The notes beneath the pieces were generated by a model. That model had not been told where the DNA came from, made no database searches, and worked only from the letters and a program-made list of their open reading frames with translations. The translations under genes and the position numbers were made by a program. Positions 7,643 to 15,464 of a stretch of DNA of 19,497 nt are shown in pieces. Position 1 is the stretch's first letter. Every line of letters begins with the position of its first letter. The stretch comes from Planctomycetota bacterium (GTDB lineage: Bacteria > Planctomycetota > Planctomycetia > Pirellulales > Thermoguttaceae), in contig JAJYGU010000294.1 of assembly GCA_021784975.1 (NCBI GenBank), forward strand, positions 1 to 19,497. The letters are read 5' to 3'.

Positions 7643-9954
7643 TCGTACACCTGCGTGAACTCCTCCACCGCCTGACCGGAAGGGAGGCGTTGGTAGCGAT
7701 TTCGCGACAGAAACATGCGGATTGCCAAATACACTACTGGCAAGATGCCGCCAACAATGAACAGTAAGTCGCCCGGCAACCGCAGCCATTCGAGGAACCT
7801 TACCGTGGGTTGCTGGAAAAATGCCGCCTGCCGCGCGTGCCAGTAGCCGTTCTGGAAACTGTCGTAGAGCTGCACACCGCCCAACGGCACCAGATTGGCT
7901 ACGAGCATCCAAGCCAAGCCGACGTTCAAGCTCCAAAATGAAGTCGCCATCGCCCAGCGGCTGCGGCGATCCGGCGGAATGAAGTAGCGTGCGACAAACA
8001 TGAAGAAGCCGATGGCCAGCATGCCGTAAACGCCCATCAGGGCCCCGTGGGCGTGATTGGCCGTAAATTGCGTGCCGATCTCGTAGTAGCTGACGATCGG
8101 CAAATTGATGAGGAAACCAAACACGCCGGCGCCGAGGAAGTTCCAGAAGCCGACGGCAATCAGGAACATCACCGCCCAATAATGCGGAAAGCCCGGATTG
8201 CCGGCTGCCATCGCGAGCTCTTGAGTCTGATAGGCCCCCAGCCGCATGAATCGCCAGGCCTCGAAGGTCAATAGCACCAAGGGGATCACCTCCATCGCTG
8301 AAAACATGGCGCCCAGGGCCATGTGAATCGCCGGCGCGCCGCTGAAGTAGAGGTGATGCATGGTGCCGATCACGCCGCCGATCGAGTAGAGGATCACGTC
8401 GAGATAGACGACCCGCGTCGCCGTGACGGGACGGACCACGCCCAAGAGGACAAAAATGTAGGCCACCATGATGGTGGTGAACAATTCCAGGAAATCCTCC
8501 ACCCACAGATGCACCACCCAGAATCGCCAGAAGTCCATGACGGCGAAGTCCGCGTTCCTGCCGAAAGCCAGGCCCGCTGCATAGAAGACGGGAATCGACA
8601 GGGCGCTGTAGAGAAACAGATACGGCAGATTGCCGGGATGCTCGGTCTTCAGACGCGGCCGCAGGCCGCGGATGAGAATGGCTACCCAAAGAAACATGCC
8701 CAATACCAACAAGATCTGCCATAGTCGCCCCAAGTCCAGATACTCCCAGCCCTGATCGCCCAGCCAGAACCAGCCGGCGCTCCTGCCGAACGCCCCCTTG
8801 ATGCTGGCCGCCTCACCCGCCAGGCTGCCCAAGACTACCACGACCAGGGCGGCGAACAAGGCGATCGCCAGCTTGTCCTGGTGCCGAGGCTCACGGCCTG
8901 CGATCATGGGGGCGATGAAGATTCCCATGGCCAGGTAGCTCGCGCATACGAAAAACAGGGCCAACTGGACGTGCCAGGTTCGCGAGAGGTTGTAAGGCAG
9001 CCACCGGCCGATGTCCAGTCCGTAGAACCCGCCCGGCTCCACGTGATAATGGGCGTTAGCACCGCCCAGCAGCCCTTGAAGAAGGAACAAACCGGCCACC
9101 ACCAAGAAGTACCAGGCGGTGGCCTGCTGGGCCGGAGCAAGCCGCACGTCTTCCGGCGGGCGGAACCGCAAGTTGCGGCCCGGCTCTTCCTCGTCGGTCC
9201 GGTGCCAGCCCAGCAGGTCGTACTTGCCCACGAAAAAAAGCACCAGACCCGTTCCGCCTAGCAAGCTGATCAGACTAAGCGCACTCCACACGAACGCTTG
9301 GGCGGTCGGTTCGTTGCCGACCATCGGCTCGGGAGGCCAGTTGTTGGTGTACGAGTAACCGGCGCCTGGCCGCACGGCGGCGGAAACCCAAGCCGCCCAT
9401 GAAAAATAGGCCGTGAGCCGATGAATGTCGCCGGCCTCGGTGATCGGTGGCCGCTTGAGCCCCTGCTGCCCGGCAGTGGGGCCAAAGAACTTGGCATAAT
9501 AGTCGCGGAGGCGGTGGAAGGCGACGGCTTGGCCCTGACTGTAAGTCAGGTTGCCGGTCGCCGCGTCATAACGGTTGGCTTTAAATTCCTCGATCACCCT
9601 AGCCTGGGCTTGCGGCGTGAAATGCGGCGAGCCGCTGTAGAGTTCCAGCATCGCGAGCCCGGCGCGATGCAGATACTCCGCGTTGAAGTCCTGGCCCAGG
9701 TAAGCCCCGTGCCCGAAGATCGTGCCATGCTGCATCAGACCGTATTTCTGAAAGACGTGCTGGCCGCCCATGATGTCCTCGCCGGTAAACAGCACCCGGC
9801 CGCGATCGTCAAGCACTCGGGCGGGGATCGGCGGATGGTCCGCGTGAATCCGGTACGCCAGGTAGCCAAGCACCGCAAAGCCGAAGGCGAAGGTCAGCAG
9901 CGACGCCTGGAACCACCACGACGAGATCAGCATTTTTGAGGACGGCGATTGCAT
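7633..9954 (-). CDS. norZ: Quinol-dependent nitric oxide reductase, single subunit (qNOR, norZ/norB type)
   Basis: This integral membrane enzyme reduces 2 NO to N2O with electrons from quinol, for detoxification or denitrification. The 773 residues match the usual qNOR size. The ATG at 9954 has AGGAGG 7 bases upstream. The N-terminal ~230 residues form the qNOR-specific extension with a first helix at about 14-34 and a periplasmic domain, then about 12 more helices of the heme-copper superfamily core. Ligands line up with cytochrome-c NorB: His328 and His636 for heme b, His634 for heme b3 (TANHAHGALMG), His482, His533 and His534 plus Glu486 (HLWVEDFLE, TMHHLYFSG) for the non-heme FeB. There is no CxxCH heme c motif and no norC gene nearby, which supports the quinol type. 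No norQ/norD accessory genes or recognisable NO regulator are present in the window. Confidence 0.96.
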   Translation of the reverse strand: MQSPSSKMLISSWWFQASLLTFAFGFAVLGYLAYRIHADHPPIPARVLDDRGRVLFTGEDIMGGQHVFQKYGLMQHGTIFGHGAYLGQDFNAEYLHRAGLAMLELYSGSPHFTPQAQARVIEEFKANRYDAATGNLTYSQGQAVAFHRLRDYYAKFFGPTAGQQGLKRPPITEAGDIHRLTAYFSWAAWVSAAVRPGAGYSYTNNWPPEPMVGNEPTAQAFVWSALSLISLLGGTGLVLFFVGKYDLLGWHRTDEEEPGRNLRFRPPEDVRLAPAQQATAWYFLVVAGLFLLQGLLGGANAHYHVEPGGFYGLDIGRWLPYNLSRTWHVQLALFFVCASYLAMGIFIAPMIAGREPRHQDKLAIALFAALVVVVLGSLAGEAASIKGAFGRSAGWFWLGDQGWEYLDLGRLWQILLVLGMFLWVAILIRGLRPRLKTEHPGNLPYLFLYSALSIPVFYAAGLAFGRNADFAVMDFWRFWVVHLWVEDFLELFTTIMVAYIFVLLGVVRPVTATRVVYLDVILYSIGGVIGTMHHLYFSGAPAIHMALGAMFSAMEVIPLVLLTFEAWRFMRLGAYQTQELAMAAGNPGFPHYWAVMFLIAVGFWNFLGAGVFGFLINLPIVSYYEIGTQFTANHAHGALMGVYGMLAIGFFMFVARYFIPPDRRSRWAMATSFWSLNVGLAWMLVANLVPLGGVQLYDSFQNGYWHARQAAFFQQPTVRFLEWLRLPGDLLFIVGGILPVVYLAIRMFLSRNRYQRLPSGQAVEEFTQVYEAG

Positions 9955-9961
9955 AACGGTC

Positions 9962-9967
9962 CCTCCT
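9962..9967 (-). promoter_or_regulatory. Shine-Dalgarno AGGAGG of norZ
   Basis: A perfect AGGAGG on the minus strand, 7 bases before the ATG at 9954. It confirms the start and predicts efficient translation. Confidence 0.8.
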
Positions 9968-9984
9968 GAGAAGACGGACTAACC

Positions 9985-10010
9985 CGGCAGAATTATGCCG
10001 AGTGAGTCAA
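9985..10010 (-). promoter_or_regulatory. Candidate norZ promoter and operator palindrome
   Basis: The 16-base near-perfect palindrome cggcagaattatgccg (9985-10000, one mismatched pair) lies 31 bases upstream of the norZ start. On the minus strand it contains CATAAT (9997 to 9992), a 5-of-6 match to a -10 box. TTGACT (10010 to 10005) lies just upstream but only 7 bases away, too close to be the -35 partner. A repressor on this palindrome would block the -10. It does not match the FNR/NNR consensus or a sigma-54 -24/-12 site. Confidence 0.35.
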
Positions 10011-10352
10011 ACGGCCGCGAGATTATGGGAAAGCAGGCCGGCCGCCCATGTCACCTGATCGAGTGGTCTTCTGCCCCGCCATAAGTCCAATCGGGCGGAC
10101 AGCCGCAGCGCAACGACATGGAGGCGGAGGCTGGCTGCTCGATTTCGTTCGCCAGTTCCGAGCATTACGCCGGGCGGTGGAACGCCATCCACCGCAATCA
10201 AGGCAGCAGCCGAACCTTCCTCAGCCGTGATTGTAGTCGCTCCTGGTTTTCCCACTACCGGTGCGAGGATTTTTGTTCACTGTATTCCAGGTCGGCGATC
10301 TCTATTATTATTTAGCGGCTCCAAAGGGTTCGAGAGGTATTTGCCCGCAGCA

Positions 10353-12875
10353 ATGATCTTGTGGACACTTACATCGTTGGAAATGAGGCATCGACCCGGT
10401 CGGGCCGTGCTCACGCTGTTAAGCATCGCCATTGGCATGGCAGCCATCGTGGCCGTATCTCTGGGTACTGCCACCACGCAGCAGGCTTACCGCCGGATGT
10501 ACGAGGAGTTGGCGGGCCGAGCTGCCCTACAAGTCACTGCCCAAGGCGGCGGCGGCTTTGAAGAGGGGCTGGCCGCCAGGCTCCGGCAGGTCGCGGGGGT
10601 GCAGGCCGCGGTTCCTAGCGTGCAGCGGTTGACAGTGCTCCGCTTTCGAGGCAAGCGGGTCAATGTGCTGATGATGGGCATTGACCCGAGCCAGGACCGC
10701 CAGATTCGAGATTACCAGTTGCGTGCCGGGCGGTATTTCCAGAGCGAGCACGACCAAGGCGCCCTCTTGGGCGCCAGCTTCGCCGCGGGCGCGGGAATCC
10801 ACGTCGGCGACGAACTCAAACTAATGACCCCGCGCGGGTGGCCCCCGCTCAAGCGAGTGAAAGTCGTCGGTCTGCTTGCGGCCAGCGGGGTAGGGGGCTT
10901 CAACCAGGGCGGCGTACTGTTTCTCCCCTTGGGGCTTGCCGAGCGGGACTTCGTCTTTCCTGGCAGGATCAACACAATTGACCTGGTCTTGAAGTCCGGG
11001 GCCGACGCGAGGACCGTGGCTGCCAAAGTCGGCAAGATCCTGCCTGCCGGGTTGGAGATCCATCCGCCAGCCAGGCGGACGGCAATGGCCGAAAAAACCT
11101 TGGTCAGCGTGCGGCAGGGTCTCCGTTTTGCCAGCGACTTTGCCGTCGCACTGGCGGTGATCATTATTGTCAACACCCTGTTGATGAACATCAGCGAGCG
11201 CCGCGGGCAACTGGCCATCTTGCGGGCGGTGGGGGCCACGCGGGGGCAAATCGTCCGCATGCTGCTGACCGAGGGACTGGTCTTTGGGATCTGCGGCACC
11301 GTGCTGGGGTGCCTGCTGGGCGCCGGCGGCGGCTACCTGCTGATGCGCGGCGTTACCCGTCTGTACACGTCGCTGCCGCCCCCAATCACTTTCACTCCGT
11401 TCGCGTTTCTCTTGGCGGCGGGACTCGGACCGGCGTTGGCCGTAGTTGCGGCCGTGATCCCGGCTCTGATGGCGACCCGGATTTCGCCCCTGGAGGCCAT
11501 GCGTCCGCCGGTGGCAAGCGGCGATAGCCGAGCCCCGCGATGGCTGACCTGGAGTGGCCTGGCCGTGGTGGTGGTCGCGGGCGGGCTGTCAGCGGCCGGC
11601 GTCCGGGGTTGGCTTCCGATTGCCGCCGTCGTGCCATTGGCAGTGGTCTCGATGGTCTCCATCGTGCTGCTGATCCCCTGGCTGTTGACACCGCTGGGGC
11701 GTGCCGCTGCCTGGCTGCTCAACCCTTGGCTGCGGTTGGAAGGGCGACTCGCCGAGCGGCAGACCCGCCGCCGTCCGGTTCGCACGGCGCTCACCATGGG
11801 TGTCCTGTACCTGGCGGTGAGCATGGGGATCGGAGAGGGAACGGCCATCATCAACAACATCGGCGACGTCCGTTCCTGGTTCCGGCAAACGATGTTGGCC
11901 GATTTTGTGATTCGTGGATCGGCCCCGAATCCGGCCACCGGCCAGACGGTGGAACTGCCGTTGAGCCTGGTCGATCAGGTGCGGAAGGTCCCGGGGGTAG
12001 CTTCTGTCGGCACGATTCGCTTTCTTACCGCCCGCGCTGCCCAGCACCAGGTTTACGTGATCGTCAGCAGCTTCAGCGGCCCATCGCTTGGCTTGGATCT
12101 CTACCATGCCAGCCCGCAATACGTGCGTCGCAAACTGCTCCACGGCGAGGTGGTGATCGGTACGGTGCTGGCGCACCGCGCCGGGCTTGGGGTGGGGGAC
12201 AAAATCGCCATCGAAACCCGTCAGGGGGTGAAGAAGTTCCGCATTGCTGCTTTGGCCATCGACTACATGACCGGGGGATACGTGGTCTTCATGAGTCGTG
12301 CCGCGGCCAAGCCGCTCTTCCATGTGCGAGGGGTGGACGCGCTGTTGATCCAAGCGGCCCCGAGTGATCTCTCCCAGGTCTACGCAGCCTTGGCACGCAT
12401 CGCCAGACAACACGGCGTCATGCTGTATTCCTTTGCCCAACTGAGCCGGAAACTGGATGTTATTCTGGCAGGCCTCGTCGGGGGACTATGGGGGATCCTG
12501 GTGCTCAGCTTCGTGGTGGCGGCCTTCGGGATCGCCAATACCTTGAGCATGAATGTCATCGAACAAACCCGTGAGCTGGCCTTGCTGCGGGTCGTCGCCA
12601 TGACGCGGCGGCAAGTCCGCAAGATGGTGCTCTCCCAGGCCGGGCTCATCGGGCTGATCGGGGTCGTGCTGGGAATGTGCTCCGGAGTGGCCAGCGCTTA
12701 TCTCATCACCCGCAGCATGATGCCGCTGGTGGGCTACCCGGTGCCGTTTGTGCTTCACCCGATTCTTTTTGTGGGCTGTTTCGCCGGGGCCATGCTCCTG
12801 GTCCTGCTAGCCTCGTGGGCGCCGGCCGAGCGGGCCGCCCGGCTCGACTTGCTGGCCGCCCTTCAGTATGAGTGA
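10353..12875 (+). CDS. ABC transporter permease with two FtsX/MacB-type domains
   Basis: The start is the ATG at 10353 (840 residues), giving the typical opening MILWTLTSLEMRHRPGRAVL before the first helix (about 18-38); the frame is open back to 10227 but that extension has no family character. The protein has two halves. Half one: helix 1, a MacB-like periplasmic domain (about 45-255), three helices (about 258-380) with the FtsX signature ERRGQLAILRAVGATRGQI (282-300). A central pair of helices follows (about 398-450). Half two repeats the plan: periplasmic part about 500-700, then EQTRELALLRVVAMTRRQV (737-755) and the last helices. Such permeases use an ATPase of the LolD/MacB type for lipoprotein export, peptide export or mechanotransmission. 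No ATP-binding gene or membrane-fusion partner flanks it, so its ATPase must be encoded elsewhere, or the set is broken. The substrate is unknown. Confidence 0.9.
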   Translation: MILWTLTSLEMRHRPGRAVLTLLSIAIGMAAIVAVSLGTATTQQAYRRMYEELAGRAALQVTAQGGGGFEEGLAARLRQVAGVQAAVPSVQRLTVLRFRGKRVNVLMMGIDPSQDRQIRDYQLRAGRYFQSEHDQGALLGASFAAGAGIHVGDELKLMTPRGWPPLKRVKVVGLLAASGVGGFNQGGVLFLPLGLAERDFVFPGRINTIDLVLKSGADARTVAAKVGKILPAGLEIHPPARRTAMAEKTLVSVRQGLRFASDFAVALAVIIIVNTLLMNISERRGQLAILRAVGATRGQIVRMLLTEGLVFGICGTVLGCLLGAGGGYLLMRGVTRLYTSLPPPITFTPFAFLLAAGLGPALAVVAAVIPALMATRISPLEAMRPPVASGDSRAPRWLTWSGLAVVVVAGGLSAAGVRGWLPIAAVVPLAVVSMVSIVLLIPWLLTPLGRAAAWLLNPWLRLEGRLAERQTRRRPVRTALTMGVLYLAVSMGIGEGTAIINNIGDVRSWFRQTMLADFVIRGSAPNPATGQTVELPLSLVDQVRKVPGVASVGTIRFLTARAAQHQVYVIVSSFSGPSLGLDLYHASPQYVRRKLLHGEVVIGTVLAHRAGLGVGDKIAIETRQGVKKFRIAALAIDYMTGGYVVFMSRAAAKPLFHVRGVDALLIQAAPSDLSQVYAALARIARQHGVMLYSFAQLSRKLDVILAGLVGGLWGILVLSFVVAAFGIANTLSMNVIEQTRELALLRVVAMTRRQVRKMVLSQAGLIGLIGVVLGMCSGVASAYLITRSMMPLVGYPVPFVLHPILFVGCFAGAMLLVLLASWAPAERAARLDLLAALQYE

Positions 12876-12934
12876 CCGAAGACTGAAGAGTTGACCACGG
12901 CGTACGATAGCGAAGGCCGGAGGGCAGCATACCA

Positions 12935-13015
12935 ATGTACGAACGCTTCACGGATCGCGCGCGGAAGGTCATGCTGCCGGCAAACCAGGAGGCACAGCGG
13001 AATAACCACGAATAG
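12935..13015 (+). pseudogene. clpC: Relic of the 5' end of clpC (ClpC N-terminus, 26 codons)
   Basis: From the ATG at 12935 the codons read MYERFTDRARKVM, then two changed residues, then ANQEAQR, one change, and NHE before a TAG at 13013. ClpC ATPases typically begin MYERFTDRARKVMQLANQEAQRFNHEYIGTEH, so 23 of 26 residues match from memory of the family, and the TAG stands where Tyr (TAC or TAT) is expected. The following bases do not resemble the next ClpC residues in any frame I tried. A GGAGGG lies 10 bases upstream, so the original ribosome site may be retained and a 26-residue peptide could still be made. The simplest reading is a fragment left by duplication or rearrangement; the full clpC must be elsewhere. 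Confidence 0.7.
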
Positions 13016-13137
13016 CGTTCGCGTTCTGCCCCTGCTAGACTGGGTGTGGGAAAGTGACCAAGTTGTGTCTTGCGGTGGACGCCTTTGCGCCCCTCAACCG
13101 GCCGGGCGCCTAGCCCCGAAGAGGCGTCAGTCATTAG

Positions 13138-13157
13138 CCAGGGGCGTGAGCCGCTGG
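13138..13157. repeat. GNRA-tetraloop hairpin, possible dispersed intergenic element
   Basis: ccaggggc (13138-13145) and gccgctgg (13150-13157) form an 8-position stem with one G-G mismatch, closed by a GTGA (GNRA) loop. The pattern 'agccaggggcgt..agcc' looks familiar to me from intergenic repeats of planctomycetes, but that is recollection only and needs a genome-wide count. Confidence 0.4.
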
Positions 13158-13241
13158 AACCAGCCGAATGAGCTTGAGGAGCCCCAGCGGGGGGGCACTA
13201 GCGTGTGTCGCTGCTCCGCGGCTTCATTTGCGAACATCATC

Positions 13242-15086
13242 ATGACCCTTCGAATTTGGCTCGCCGCATCCTTGCTTCTTCTCGCGACGTGCGCGGCCGA
13301 GGCGTCCGCAGCTCAGGCGGCGTTCTACATTGCTCCCGGCGGCAATGATGCCAATCCGGGTACGGAAAGTCGGCCGTTTGCCACGATCGAAAGAGCCCGA
13401 CAGGCGGTCCGCACCGTGAACAAGAAAATGACGGGTGATATCCGCGTCATTCTCCGCGGTGGCACGTATCGCATTGACCACACGATCCTCTTCGACGCCG
13501 ACGATTCGGGAACCGGCGGGCACCACGTGATCTACCAGGCACAAGCCGGCGAAACGCCCGTCATTAGCGGCGGCAAAGCGGTCGTCGACTGGCAGCCGGA
13601 CCAGCCTGGACGGTGGAAGGCCCCGGCCCCGGTGGGCGATTTCCGCCAGCTTTACGTCAACGGCGTTCGCGCCACGCGGGCCCGCGGAAAAGCGCCCGTG
13701 GGGCTTCAACTTGTCGGCGACGACGGCTACACGACCACGGCCGTCAATATGGCCGATTGGAAGAATCCCGCCGACCTGGAGTTTTGCTATGCCATCGAAT
13801 GGTGCCACACCCGCTGCAAGGTGCGAAGCATCCGACGCGAGGGCGACAAGGCCCGGATCAGCATGTTGCAGCCCTACTTCACTCAGGCCAAGACCAAGGA
13901 AGGCGTGAACGTGACGGCCCCGCAGCAGATCTACATCGAGAACGCCCTGGAACTCCTGGACGAGCCGGGCGAGTGGTATCTGGACCGTCCGGCCAAGACG
14001 GTCTACTACCGGCCTCGCCCGGGCGAAGATATGCGGCGGGCGGAAGTGGTTGCCCCCGCGGTGGAGAAGCTGATCGAGCTGCGCGGCACGCTTGATCGGC
14101 CGATACACAACATTTGCTTTGCGGGCATCACCTTCGAGCACGGCAGTTGGCTATTGCCGAACAAGATCGGCTTTGTCGACGTGCAGGCCAATTTCCTTAT
14201 CGACTGGAAGCACCCGTTGAAACGGGCCGGCGGATTGACTAATCTGCACAACCAGCACCTCAAGTGCCCGTCGAACGTGGTTTGCCGCGCCGCCAAGTCG
14301 GTTTGCTTCGAACGATGCACGTTCACCAGGCTGGGCAGCGGCGGCATCGACTTGGAGTTCGGCGCCCAGGACAATACGATCGTGGGCTGCCGCTTCTTCG
14401 ACATTTCGGGCTCGGCCGTCCAAGTGGGCGATGTGCTCAAGGACGACCATCACCCCGACGATCCGCGCAAGATCGTCAGGAACAACGCCGTCATAAACAA
14501 CTTCATTCACGACGTGGCCGTGGAATACCGCGGCGGCGTGGGAGTATTTGTCGGCTACACGGACGGGACCGTGATTGCGCACAACGAAATTGCCTCTCTT
14601 CCGTACAGCGGCATCTCCGTCGGCTGGGGCTGGGGCGAAGAGGACGCCGGCGGCGGCAATCCGAGCTACTACCAGCCCTTCAAGTACACGACGCCCACGC
14701 CGGCCCGGAACAACCGCATCGAGTATAATCACATCCACGGAGTGATGAGACAATCCAATGACGGCGGGGCGATTTACACGCTGGGTAACATGCCGGGCTC
14801 GATCATCCGCGGCAACCATATCCACGACAATGGCCGGCCGGACAAGAAGCGTGGCGCCCCGGGCGGAATTTATCTGGACGAAGGCAGCGGGTTCCTCGAG
14901 GTCGCCGGCAACCTGGTCTACAACGTGATCACCTCAGCAGTCAACTACAACAACCGCAGCCAGAACCGGATCGCCACCTGCCACGAGCACGACAACTTCC
15001 TCGGCGTTGCGCCGGACCAGGCCAAGGCCGTCGTCGAGAAGGCCGGCCTCGAAGCGGCCTATCGTGACTTGCTGAAGGCGCCGTGA
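13242..15086 (+). CDS. Secreted right-handed parallel beta-helix protein, probable polysaccharide-active enzyme
   Basis: I start at the ATG at 13242 (614 residues), where a signal peptide begins (MTLRIWLAASLLLLA, cleavage near ASAAQA at 21-26). The sequence LATC at 14-17 only loosely resembles a lipobox. The mature protein opens with FYIAPGGNDANPGTESRPFATIERA (28-52), the usual start of these secreted beta-helix enzymes. An inserted region with RQLYVNGVRATRARGK (135-150) and GEWYLDRPAKTVYYRPRPGED (about 245-265) follows. Residues about 289-577 are beta-helix rungs, seen as repeated N-x-I/F motifs (NICFAGITF, NTIVGCRFFDISG, NNFIHDV, NRIEYNHIHGV, NHIHDNG). The layout resembles GH141-type and related beta-helix carbohydrate-active proteins, but I cannot assign a family or catalytic residues. 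It likely acts on a plant or algal polysaccharide outside the cell, in line with the sulfatase and PqaA nearby. Confidence 0.85.
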   Translation: MTLRIWLAASLLLLATCAAEASAAQAAFYIAPGGNDANPGTESRPFATIERARQAVRTVNKKMTGDIRVILRGGTYRIDHTILFDADDSGTGGHHVIYQAQAGETPVISGGKAVVDWQPDQPGRWKAPAPVGDFRQLYVNGVRATRARGKAPVGLQLVGDDGYTTTAVNMADWKNPADLEFCYAIEWCHTRCKVRSIRREGDKARISMLQPYFTQAKTKEGVNVTAPQQIYIENALELLDEPGEWYLDRPAKTVYYRPRPGEDMRRAEVVAPAVEKLIELRGTLDRPIHNICFAGITFEHGSWLLPNKIGFVDVQANFLIDWKHPLKRAGGLTNLHNQHLKCPSNVVCRAAKSVCFERCTFTRLGSGGIDLEFGAQDNTIVGCRFFDISGSAVQVGDVLKDDHHPDDPRKIVRNNAVINNFIHDVAVEYRGGVGVFVGYTDGTVIAHNEIASLPYSGISVGWGWGEEDAGGGNPSYYQPFKYTTPTPARNNRIEYNHIHGVMRQSNDGGAIYTLGNMPGSIIRGNHIHDNGRPDKKRGAPGGIYLDEGSGFLEVAGNLVYNVITSAVNYNNRSQNRIATCHEHDNFLGVAPDQAKAVVEKAGLEAAYRDLLKAP

Positions 15087-15156
15087 TCGGGCGTCCAGGA
15101 TATAGATCAGAGAAGCTGAAGTGGACAGAGGACGCACGAAGACGTAGGATCAGTAT

Positions 15157-15423
15157 ATGACGATTACAAAACAAACCGTGGCCGACGAGATCGCCGGCTA
15201 CCTCCAACACGAAATTGCGCTTGCCGAGCTGGTGGATTGGGCGGAACAAGCCATGTTGGACGGCGACTTTGAGGAGTCGGACATAGAGGCCCTCTCTGCG
15301 GCCATTTCACGGCTGGGAGTCGCAGACGTCCGCGCCTTCGGCTTGACTTGGGAGGATTGCGAGCGGTTGGTCCGGCAACCTGGCCACGCCGCCCGCGTGG
15401 AGGTCGTCGCGGTCCAACCTTAA
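15157..15423 (+). CDS. Small acidic protein of unknown function (88 residues)
   Basis: The ATG at 15157 follows a TAGGAT ribosome-site-like stretch. The product is acidic and predicted helical: QTVADEIAGYLQHEIALAEL, then LVDWAEQAMLDGDFEESDIEAL, then RLGVADVRAFGLTWEDCERL near the C-terminus. No signal peptide or membrane segment is visible, so it should be cytoplasmic. The compact pattern with LVDWAE and GLTWEDC looks like a conserved family of small hypothetical proteins that I cannot name. It lies 70 bases after the beta-helix gene and 41 bases before the PqaA gene on the same strand, so the three may be cotranscribed, though it may equally be a stand-alone housekeeping gene. Small size suggests an antitoxin-like or regulatory role, but nothing in the sequence proves it. 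Confidence 0.75.
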   Translation: MTITKQTVADEIAGYLQHEIALAELVDWAEQAMLDGDFEESDIEALSAAISRLGVADVRAFGLTWEDCERLVRQPGHAARVEVVAVQP

Positions 15424-15464
15424 GATCGGGCCGGCTAGTTGTTCGGGGAGATCGGAGTTATCAC

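Larger units (their letters stand above)
9955..10352. other. Divergent intergenic region between norZ and the ABC permease
   Basis: These 398 bases contain the norZ leader, a hairpin at 10174-10195 (stem gcggtgga with tccaccgc, 6-base loop) and an AT-rich run TATTATTATTTA near 10303-10314 that could be a -10 for the permease gene, though no good -35 lies 16-18 bases upstream. Short frames on both strands look random and resemble no family. Confidence 0.55.
12876..13241. other. Spacer with clpC relic and hairpins, upstream of the beta-helix gene
   Basis: These 366 bases separate the permease stop from the beta-helix start. They hold a 26-codon fragment resembling the start of clpC (12935-13015) and a GNRA-loop hairpin (13138-13157), both listed separately, and a further G/C stem (gcccc 13181-13185 with ggggc 13192-13196). 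The beta-helix reading frame stays open through here, but its translation is rich in Arg and Cys and looks non-coding. Confidence 0.6.

Noticed and set aside
7547..8722. A 391-codon open frame on the minus strand
   Set aside because: Overlaps norZ in another frame of the same strand; the norZ frame carries all the metal ligands.
10048..10315. Short frames between norZ and the permease
   Set aside because: Three overlapping short frames on both strands with no ribosome sites or family resemblance; treated as non-coding.
12891..13241. Longer start of the beta-helix gene
   Set aside because: It would bury the signal peptide 117 residues inside the protein and read through the clpC relic in a different frame.
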